Source: JANQRZ01 sp965214485
GTDB taxonomy: Bacteria; Bacteroidota; Rhodothermia; Rhodothermales; JANQRZ01
Reading direction: 5' to 3'
DNA length: 64,000 nucleotides
NCBI GenBank assembly: GCA_965214485.1
Contig: CBDCBW010000012.1
Coordinates: forward strand, 248,001-312,000
Part shown: piece by piece, positions 48,685 through 55,529 of the stretch
Numbering within the stretch: the stretch's first letter is position 1
Layout of the letters: each line of letters starts with the position of its first letter
The notes under the pieces: generated by a model
The model's database searches: none
What the model was told of the DNA's origin: nothing
What the model saw: the letters and a program-made list of their open reading frames with translations, nothing else
Position numbers and translations under genes: made by a program

Positions 48685-49423
48685 GAGGCTCCACGGCGAA
48701 GTGCCGGAGGAACGTCGAGAGCAGGCCGTCCACCTCCGGCGTGTCGCGCAGCTCGGCGAGCGTGCGCTCGAACTCGGCCTCGCTCTGGGTCTCGGTGTAG
48801 TAAGCTCGGTAGGCGACGAGGCGCTGCCGCTCGCGCTCGGCGTCGAGCTCGCTGTGGAACTGGGTGCCGTAGATCGGGCGGTCTGCGATGCGGAACGCCT
48901 GGTACGGCGCGGTGTCGTTGCGCGCCAGCTCCACCGCCTCGGACGGCAGCACGCTGACGCGGTCCTGGTGGCCCATCTGCGCGGCAAACCGGCGGGGGAA
49001 GTCGTGGAAGAGCGGGTCGGCGCAGCCCGCCTCGGTGAGCGAGACCTCGCGGGTCCCCATCTCGCTGCGCACCACGTCCCGGACCACCGTCCCGCCGAAG
49101 GCGCGCGCGATGAACTGGTGCCCCCAGCACGACCCGAAGAGCGGCAGGCGGCGCTCGTAGCACCCGTGGACGAGGGCAACGAGGTCCGCCGTCCACGGGT
49201 AGGTGTGGGTGACGGAATACGCCCCGGCCCCACCGATCATCACGGCGTCCACGCCGTCGAGCAGCGACTCGCCGAGCGGCTCGCGCAGGGCGTTGACCGG
49301 CAGGAGCTGCTCGGGGCGGACGTGGCAGCGCTCCAGAAAGGTCTGCCGCTCTTCCCGAAGGACGGCAGGGCGGTCGCGGACCTGGACGAGGCGGACGCGG
49401 AGGCGGTCGTGACTGGGAGCCAT
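48671..49423 (-). CDS. class I glutamine amidotransferase-like protein
   Basis: 250 aa. VMIGGAGAYSV, nucleophile loop LFGSCWGHQFIARAFGG (Cys99), EMGTREVSLT, and the His-Glu pair in YGTQFHSELDAERE (His190, Glu192). This is the stand-alone GMP-synthase-like amidotransferase type, often linked to gamma-glutamyl compound breakdown, but the acceptor is unknown. The start is ATG 49423; the frame continues upstream through noncoding sequence. Tandem repeats at 49545-49577 lie 122 bp upstream and may belong to its promoter. Confidence 0.88.
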   Translation of the reverse strand: MAPSHDRLRVRLVQVRDRPAVLREERQTFLERCHVRPEQLLPVNALREPLGESLLDGVDAVMIGGAGAYSVTHTYPWTADLVALVHGCYERRLPLFGSCWGHQFIARAFGGTVVRDVVRSEMGTREVSLTEAGCADPLFHDFPRRFAAQMGHQDRVSVLPSEAVELARNDTAPYQAFRIADRPIYGTQFHSELDAERERQRLVAYRAYYTETQSEAEFERTLAELRDTPEVDGLLSTFLRHFAVEPQAHA

Positions 49424-49544
49424 AAGAGCGTAAGGCGTGAGACGAGAGGTGAAAAACGTAACGCGTGATGCTAAATCCGATTGCTCCGCGCGTGATTGCT
49501 TCACGCGAGCTGCGGTGAGACGCCGCGCCGTCGGTCGGCACCCT

Positions 49545-49577
49545 TACGTTTGACGGAACATGTACGTTTGACGGAAC
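49545..49577. repeat. tandem repeat of TACGTTTGACGGAAC, period 18 bp
   Basis: Two perfect 15-bp copies (49545-49559 and 49563-49577) in the gap between maf and the amidotransferase gene. Possible regulator binding sites. Confidence 0.6.
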
Positions 49578-49614
49578 CTGCTCTACGCAGGCTCCGCCCA
49601 GGACGGCCCCGGTC

Positions 49615-50223
49615 TCAGGTTTGCTCAACGCCGGGGGAAAGCAGAAGATCAGCGAAATGCGTGCGAAGCGTCCGCGCGAGCCGGTGCAGCGGGAGGCCGA
49701 CGACGTTGTAGTAGTCCCCTCGAATGCCCTCGACGAAGAACGCGCCCCAATCGTCCTGGATGCCGTAGGCCCCGGCCTTGTCGAGCGGCGAGCCGGTCTC
49801 GACGTAGGCCGCGATCTCTGCGTCGGTGAGCGAGGCGAACGTGACCTCCGTCGCCTCGCACGCCGTGACGGTGCGCCCGCCGTGGACGAGGGCGACCCCG
49901 GTGTAGACGGTGTGCGTCCGCCCGCTCAGCCGCCTCAGCATCGCGGCGGCCTCGGCCGCGTCTGCCGGCTTGCCCAGCACGCGCCCGCCGAGCACCACCA
50001 CCGTGTCGGCTCCCAGGGTGAGGGCCTCCGGGTGGCGCGGCGCGACGGCCTCGGCCTTCCGGCCTGCGAGCAGGCGGACCGCGTCGTCCGGCGCGGTGCC
50101 CGGCGGGATCGCCTCGTCGGCGTCGCTCGGATGGACGGAGAACGGGACGCCGAGGCGCTCCAAAAGCTGGTGCCGCCGGGGCGACCGGGAGGCCAGGACG
50201 AGGGGCGGGCGCAGGCGGAGCAC
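49615..50223 (-). CDS. maf: Maf-family nucleotide pyrophosphatase
   Basis: 202 aa from GTG 50223. LVLASRSPRRHQLLERLGVPF is the signature start (SxSPRR). LGADTVVVLGGRVLGKPADA (catalytic Asp), RTHTVYTGVALV, and DKAGAYGIQDDWGAFFVEGI with DYYNVVGLPL are all conserved. Maf proteins hydrolyse dTTP, UTP or modified nucleotides. There is no ATG in frame near the family N-terminus, so GTG is chosen. It is 50 bp downstream of lnt on the same strand, likely one operon. Confidence 0.93.
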   Translation of the reverse strand: MLRLRPPLVLASRSPRRHQLLERLGVPFSVHPSDADEAIPPGTAPDDAVRLLAGRKAEAVAPRHPEALTLGADTVVVLGGRVLGKPADAAEAAAMLRRLSGRTHTVYTGVALVHGGRTVTACEATEVTFASLTDAEIAAYVETGSPLDKAGAYGIQDDWGAFFVEGIRGDYYNVVGLPLHRLARTLRTHFADLLLSPGVEQT

Positions 50224-50273
50224 GGGCGGCGGAGGATCGGGTGGGGCACCAAGATAGGCCCGGCCGCTGCCGC

Positions 50274-51953
50274 CTACGAGCCCACGCGCCGGAAGCCGAA
50301 GACGTGCCGCTTGGCTGGGCCGCGCTGCTTCCGCTCCGAGGGGGCGCGCCAGTTCGGGAAGAAGAGCGTCATGAAGCCCCAGGCGACGCTCAGCACGAGC
50401 GACAGCAGGAGCGCCGCCCGCCCGATCCAGTCGCCGTGCAGCGTGTAGTAGGTGGGCTCGTGGAGCAGCGGGACCGAGACCTGGTGCACCGTCTGCTCCA
50501 TCCAGTCCGTCGTCTCGTGGACGCTGCCGTCGGGCGCGATGAGGCCGCTCTGCCCGGTGACCGTGCCCATCACCACCGCCCGCCGGGTCTCGACCGCGCG
50601 GAGCCGCGAGAGGGCGAAGTGCTGCCGGTAGCCCGCCGACTGGCCCCACCACCCGTCCTGCGAGAGCACCGCGAGGAACGCCGCGCCCTGCCCGACGAGC
50701 TGCCGCGCGTGGTCGCCGAAGAGCGACTCGTAGCAGATCAGCGCGCCGAAGCGGGCCGGGCCGGTCTCCAGCACCCGAATCCGCCGCCCGAGGCCGTAGC
50801 CCCCGACCCCGCCGGACGCGACCCCGAGCGCCGCGAGCGCGGGCCGCCACTCCACGAGCGGCACCCGCTCCGCGAACGGGATCATGTGAATCTTATCGAC
50901 CTGCTGGACGCGGCCGCCGCTCTGGAAGAGCAGCGCGCTGTTGTAGTAGGGCGTGACCTGCGCGTACTTCGCCGCGACGACGGCGTCCACCGTCAGAGAC
51001 GGGGCCGAGTCGTAGCGCGTGATGGCCCCGGTCAGGAGGGGGACCTCCTGCCGGGTGGTCCACGTGGCGAGGCGGTCGTAGAGCGCGCGCTGGCGGCGGG
51101 CGTCGGCGTAGACCGGGAGGGCGGTCTCGGGCCAGATGAGCAGGTCCGGCCGGCGAGCACCGCGTGCGGTGGCATCCTGAAGTTGCTGCGCCGAGAGCGT
51201 CGCCATGAGGTCCACGCGCGCGCCGTTCGTCACGTCCGACCAGGCACCCGGCGCGACGGCGGGCTGCACGAGCGCGACCTCGAGCGACGCCGTGGGGGTC
51301 TCGAGGCGGTCCACGCGCCACCAGCCGTAGCCGACCGGCGCGGCCAGCAGCGCGACCGTCGCGGCACCCAGCGCCGCCTTCGCCACCGGCCTCGGCGTCT
51401 CGATCATCCAAAAGATCGCCCCGTTGACGAGCCAGACCCAGAGCGTCAGCCCACCCACGCCGGCCAGGTCGGCGAACTGGTTGAACGGCCCGGCCGTGGC
51501 CTGTGTGTTGCCCAGCAGCAGCCACGGCAGAGCCACCGGCCCGTGCGTCATGGCATATTCCATCGCCAGCCAGAACGCGACGAGCACCACGAACCCCGCC
51601 TTGAATCCGAAGCGCCGCTTCGCCAGGCCCGAGGCCACCACCGGCAGCGTCATCGGGACCGGGAGCAGGAGCAGGCCCAGGCCGGAAGTCAGCGCGGTGA
51701 GGACTTGCTCGTGGAACAGCACCCAGTGGCCCGCAATTGCCGCCATGATGAGGAACGCCGAATACGCCTCGCGCAGCAGCATCCAGCCGAGCGGCAGACG
51801 GCTCCACCGCACGAGGAGCGGGACGAGCGCCACGTACGCGAGCCACCACGTCGGAAACGGGGGAAAGCTCAGGCCGAGCATCACACCCGAGAGGAGCACC
51901 CAGACCGAGCCGCTGAACTGGTCGATGAAACGATAGCGGGGGAGGGCGGTCAC
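50274..51953 (-). CDS. lnt: apolipoprotein N-acyltransferase
   Basis: A 559-aa membrane protein. About six N-terminal membrane helices (SGVMLGLSFPPFPTWWLAYV onward) are followed by the nitrilase-type domain. The catalytic triad is visible: Glu276 in LIWPETALP, Lys354 in VDKIHMIPFAE, Cys407 in GALICYESLF. VLSQDGWWGQSAGYRQHFAL and RAVETRRAVVM are further Lnt features. A last hydrophobic helix anchors the C-terminus. It adds the third acyl chain to lipoproteins, in line with the several lipoproteins in this window. Confidence 0.94.
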   Translation of the reverse strand: MTALPRYRFIDQFSGSVWVLLSGVMLGLSFPPFPTWWLAYVALVPLLVRWSRLPLGWMLLREAYSAFLIMAAIAGHWVLFHEQVLTALTSGLGLLLLPVPMTLPVVASGLAKRRFGFKAGFVVLVAFWLAMEYAMTHGPVALPWLLLGNTQATAGPFNQFADLAGVGGLTLWVWLVNGAIFWMIETPRPVAKAALGAATVALLAAPVGYGWWRVDRLETPTASLEVALVQPAVAPGAWSDVTNGARVDLMATLSAQQLQDATARGARRPDLLIWPETALPVYADARRQRALYDRLATWTTRQEVPLLTGAITRYDSAPSLTVDAVVAAKYAQVTPYYNSALLFQSGGRVQQVDKIHMIPFAERVPLVEWRPALAALGVASGGVGGYGLGRRIRVLETGPARFGALICYESLFGDHARQLVGQGAAFLAVLSQDGWWGQSAGYRQHFALSRLRAVETRRAVVMGTVTGQSGLIAPDGSVHETTDWMEQTVHQVSVPLLHEPTYYTLHGDWIGRAALLLSLVLSVAWGFMTLFFPNWRAPSERKQRGPAKRHVFGFRRVGS

Positions 51954-52396
51954 GGCGGCGTGGTGGGGCGAGGGAGGGCAGAAGACAGAGCGCCTGCCGA
52001 AGGGGGGTGGGGCGAGCGCCGGATACCTCTAGGCGTGTATCGGGTAGCGCGAAACCAAACTAAAGCCCGCTCGATTCCCGAGCGCCTGAGGGGGCTACCC
52101 GAAGCTGGCTACCCGAAGGAGAACGGGTGCCTTCGGTCGGCTCACTCTCCTGCGATTCCTCCTATGTCCGCCCTCATTGACGCAGTTCCTCGGCAGGGAC
52201 GAAGCGCCGGAGTCGGGCTCGTGACCTAGGCCCCGTCCCGTTAATCCGGGTCCTGGCTTGGCGAGGCCCCTGAAGGGCCCTGCGGCGTTGTCCTCCTCGC
52301 CCGATGCTACGGCATCTGGCTTGTCGGACGCCTGGCCGGGTCCCCCCAGGGTCTCTCGCTCGCCGACGGACCGACCTACGTGACAGAGCCTAGCTC
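51954..52396. other. intergenic region upstream of the LacI promoter
   Basis: 443 bp without a supported gene. It has a short direct repeat (GGCTACCCGAAG at about 52093 and 52108) and several short GC-rich inverted repeats. Open frames here are antisense extensions of the regulator gene. Confidence 0.55.
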
Positions 52397-52426
52397 TTGA
52401 CATGAGAGAGGGAAGCGAAGTATACT
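52397..52426 (+). promoter_or_regulatory. sigma70-type promoter of the LacI-family regulator
   Basis: TTGACA (52397-52402), 18-nt spacer, TATACT (52421-52426). The best -35/-10 pair in the window; transcription would begin inside or just before the adjacent palindrome. Confidence 0.8.
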
Positions 52427-52431
52427 GCGCG

Positions 52432-52447
52432 GTGTAACCGGTTACAC
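52432..52447. promoter_or_regulatory. LacI-type operator palindrome
   Basis: Perfect 16-bp palindrome GTGTAACCGGTTACAC, 5 bp downstream of the -10 box. The TGTAACCGGTTACA form, with central CG, is typical of LacI/GalR-family operators. Autoregulation by the downstream gene is likely. Confidence 0.82.
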
Positions 52448-52482
52448 TCGCCCCGGGCCTTCCCCTCCAAGCGCGCGCTCCG

Positions 52483-53526
52483 ATGCCCCGGCACACCATG
52501 TACGACGTAGCCCGCGAGGCCGGCGTGTCCGTCGCCACCGTGTCGCGCTGCTTCAACCGGAGCGGCCCGGTGCGCGAGCAGACGCGCCTCCGCATCGAGC
52601 GCGCGGCCGAGGCGCTCCGGTTCGTGCCGAACCGCGCGGCCCAGAGCCTCCGGGCCGTCCGGACGCACACGCTCGGCGTCGTCGTGCCGGACCTGCACGG
52701 CGCGTTCTTCTCGGAGCTGCTGCGCGGGCTGGACCAGGCCGCGCGCGCCCACCGGTACCACCTCCTCGTCGCCGGCTCGCACGGCTCGAAGGACGACATC
52801 CGGGCGGCGCTCCGCTCGATGAGCGGGCGCGTCGACGGCCTCGTGGTGATGAGCCCGGACGTGAGCGCCTCGACGGTCGAGGCGAACCTGCCGCGCCGCC
52901 TGCCGGTCGTCCTGCTCGGCGCGCACCGAGCCGGAAGCGCGGGCGCTGGAAGCGCGGGCACTGGAAGCGCGAGCCTCGACGTCCTCGGCATCGACAACGC
53001 GGGCGGGGCCGAGGCGATGATGCGGCATCTGCTCGGGCTGGGGCACCGCCGCATCGCCCACATCGCCGGGTCGGCCTCGAACCACGACGCCGAGGCGCGC
53101 CTCGGGGCCTACCGCGCGGCCCTCGCCGCCGCCGGACGCTCGGCCGACGGCCTCGTCTTCGAAGGCGACTTCACCGAGGAGGCGGGCTACCGGGCCGGCG
53201 AGCGCATCGCCGACCTGGGCGCGCCGCCGACGGCCGTCTTCGCCGCCAACGACGCCACCGCCGCCGGAGCCATCAGCGCGCTGCGCGCGCGCGGCCTCTC
53301 CGTCCCGGCCGACGTCGCGGTCGTCGGGTTCGACGACATCCCGCTGGCGCGCTACCTCAGCCCTCCGCTCACCTCGGTGCACGTCCCCATCCGCGAGCTC
53401 GGGGCGCGCGCCGTAGAACGGCTCGGGGCGGCCGTCGAGGCCGACGCGCCGCTCCCGCCCCGGCAGGACACCCTGCCGACCACGCTCGTCGTCCGCGCCT
53501 CGTGCGGGGCCGACGGCTCTTCCTGA
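52483..53526 (+). CDS. LacI/GalR-family transcriptional regulator
   Basis: 347 aa. The N-terminal helix-turn-helix is MYDVAREAGVSVATVSRCFN (about residues 6-25), with the hinge FVPNRAAQSLRAVRTHTLGV. A periplasmic-binding-protein-like sensor domain follows: VVVPDLHGAFFSELLRGLDQ, GLGHRRIAHIAG, PTAVFAANDATAAGAI, VAVVGFDDIPLARYLSPPLT. A short Gly/Ser/Ala repeat (AGSAGAGSAGTGSAS) is inserted in the first half. It heads the sugar-utilisation locus, so its inducer is probably a product of the substrate of that locus. Confidence 0.95.
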   Translation: MPRHTMYDVAREAGVSVATVSRCFNRSGPVREQTRLRIERAAEALRFVPNRAAQSLRAVRTHTLGVVVPDLHGAFFSELLRGLDQAARAHRYHLLVAGSHGSKDDIRAALRSMSGRVDGLVVMSPDVSASTVEANLPRRLPVVLLGAHRAGSAGAGSAGTGSASLDVLGIDNAGGAEAMMRHLLGLGHRRIAHIAGSASNHDAEARLGAYRAALAAAGRSADGLVFEGDFTEEAGYRAGERIADLGAPPTAVFAANDATAAGAISALRARGLSVPADVAVVGFDDIPLARYLSPPLTSVHVPIRELGARAVERLGAAVEADAPLPPRQDTLPTTLVVRASCGADGSS

Positions 53527-53552
53527 CCCTCACACCCAATCCCCCTCCCGCC

Positions 53553-55433
53553 ATGAAGACTGCTACTTCGCTCCTCCTCGCCGCGCTGTGCCTGCCCGCC
53601 CTCCCGGCGGCCGCCCAGCCCCTCAGCGAGCGCTCGGACGCCATCTGGGCGCGCGCCACCGACGACGCCATCACCCTCGACGGGGTCCTCGACGAGGCGG
53701 CCTGGGCGGAAGCCGAGTCCCTCACGCTCATCTACGGGCAGCGAGCCGGCGACCCCGGCAGCGGCTACAAGGACGAGGGCACCGGCAACGACCCCCTCGA
53801 CCCGCTCATGGCCGACGTCCGGTTCCTCATCAGCGGCGGCGAGCTCTACCTCGGCGCAACGGTCGAGGACAACTCCATCGGAGGGACCGAATTCAACCGG
53901 TTCGACGGCTTCCTGATGAAGTTCCGTGATGCCTCGGCGCGCGACGCGACTGTCGGCGATGCCCCGGTGACCGAGTACTTCTACGCCTGGATGTCGTTCG
54001 GCAAGGACCCCACGCCCGGCGCGGACCCCGCCTTTCTCGGCCCCTTCGGCGACCGGGACAACCCCGCCAACGTCGCCCGCTGGGACGCCGCCACAAGCGT
54101 CGACGGCACCTCGAACGACGACTCCTCGCCGGACGAGAGCTACGTGATGGAGATGCGCTTCAACCTCGACAGCCTCGGCTACGACGCCACGGCCAGCCTC
54201 GAGCAGATCGGGTTCTCGTTCTCGGTCTACGACGTCGACGGGTTCTTCCCGTTCAACGACGCCGCCTTCTCCTCGAACCGGACTTGGTGGCAGAGCGGCT
54301 TCGGCTTCGGCCCCAACGTCGGCCGCGTCTACGCCGACCCCGCCGTCACGGTCGACACCGCGCCCCTCCCGGGCCAGGCCTACGACTTCGTCATCGTCAA
54401 CGGCTCCGAGTCCGACGCGCCGACCATCGACGGCGCGCTCGACGAGGACATCTGGGACTCGCTCGACGGCTTCGACATCCGCTTCGGCGACCCCGACCTC
54501 CGCGAGACCTACCCCGGCATCGGCGCGCTCACGAGCGGGCAGTTCCAGCCCGACATCGACGGCGACGGCTCGAACGACCTCCCGAGCGTCGTCGACCCCG
54601 CCGACGCCACGGTGAAGTGGTTCCACGACGGCACCCGGCTCTACGTCGGCGTCGACGTCCGCGACGCGGCCCTCTCGGCCAGCGACATGGCCGGCCCGGA
54701 CTTCTGGGACGGCTTCCGCCTCAGCCTCAACCACCGCGCCGAGCTCGAGCCGAACGACAACTACCTCCTTCCGCTGCCGCTCAGCGTGCGCCTGAACGGG
54801 GACGGGGAGCTGGTGGCGGAGGAAGCGCTGGCAGGCTTCGCCGCCGACAACCCCGACGCCGTGGACTTCGCCGCGAGCATCGACGGGTCGGTCAACGACC
54901 CGGGCGACCCCGACGCCGGCTACCAGATCGAAATGGCCCTCGACCTCGACCTCTTCGGCTACCCGATGGACCTGGGGGACAACGTGCTCTTCGTCGGCGC
55001 GAACCTGTTCGACTACGACCTCCTCGACGACCCCACGGCGAGCTACGGCAGCCGGGCGTGGTTCTTCCGCGAGTTCGGCAACGACCGCGCCGCCGCCTAC
55101 GCCTACCTCGACCCCAAGCCGCCGGTGGCCAGCGAAGGCGGGCCGGGCGCGGCACCGGAGCTCCGCCTCCTCGGGGCCGCCCCGAACCCGTTCGCCGGCG
55201 CGACGACGCTGCGCTACGCCCTGCCTGAGGCCGGGACGGTCACGGTCGACGTCTACGACGTGCTCGGGCGCCGCGTCCGCAGCCTCGACCTCGGCACGCA
55301 GCCGGAGGGCGCGACCAGCCTCCGCCTCGACGCCGCCGGGCTCGCCGCCGGGACCTACCTCTACCAGGTCCACCTCGACGGCGCGAGCGGCGCGAACGCC
55401 AGCCCGGTCGGCAAGGTAACGGTCGTGCGCTAA
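53553..55433 (+). CDS. secreted protein with two CBM9/DOMON-like domains and T9SS C-terminal domain
   Basis: 626 aa. Signal peptide MKTATSLLLAALCLPALPAAAQ. Two beta-sandwich modules each begin with the CBM9-like pattern: ITLDGVLDEAAWAEAE (~residue 45) and PTIDGALDEDIWDSLDGF (~residue 290). Such modules bind carbohydrate ends or heme. The C-terminus is a type IX sorting domain (GAAPNPFAGATTLRYALP, VYDVLGRRVRSL, AAGTYLYQVHL, GKVTVVR). It is the first structural gene behind the LacI regulator and probably a surface glycan-binding protein, playing the role SusD/SusE-type lipoproteins have in Bacteroides loci. Confidence 0.85.
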   Translation: MKTATSLLLAALCLPALPAAAQPLSERSDAIWARATDDAITLDGVLDEAAWAEAESLTLIYGQRAGDPGSGYKDEGTGNDPLDPLMADVRFLISGGELYLGATVEDNSIGGTEFNRFDGFLMKFRDASARDATVGDAPVTEYFYAWMSFGKDPTPGADPAFLGPFGDRDNPANVARWDAATSVDGTSNDDSSPDESYVMEMRFNLDSLGYDATASLEQIGFSFSVYDVDGFFPFNDAAFSSNRTWWQSGFGFGPNVGRVYADPAVTVDTAPLPGQAYDFVIVNGSESDAPTIDGALDEDIWDSLDGFDIRFGDPDLRETYPGIGALTSGQFQPDIDGDGSNDLPSVVDPADATVKWFHDGTRLYVGVDVRDAALSASDMAGPDFWDGFRLSLNHRAELEPNDNYLLPLPLSVRLNGDGELVAEEALAGFAADNPDAVDFAASIDGSVNDPGDPDAGYQIEMALDLDLFGYPMDLGDNVLFVGANLFDYDLLDDPTASYGSRAWFFREFGNDRAAAYAYLDPKPPVASEGGPGAAPELRLLGAAPNPFAGATTLRYALPEAGTVTVDVYDVLGRRVRSLDLGTQPEGATSLRLDAAGLAAGTYLYQVHLDGASGANASPVGKVTVVR

Positions 55434-55443
55434 GCGAAAGGGG

Positions 55444-55520
55444 TGGGGGTACGGGAGGTTGGGGGTATGGGAGGACCATCCATCTCTCTACCCCCCCACT
55501 CCCAACCTCCCACGCCCCCA
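55444..55520 (+). repeat. inverted repeat in the leader of the TonB receptor gene
   Basis: 20-nt arms 55444-55463 and 55501-55520 (17/20 complementary, 11 bp perfect GGGAGGTTGGG core) with a 37-nt loop. It ends 9 nt before the receptor start codon, so the hairpin could mask translation initiation or act as an intercistronic stabiliser or terminator. Confidence 0.65.
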
Positions 55521-55529
55521 TACCCCACC

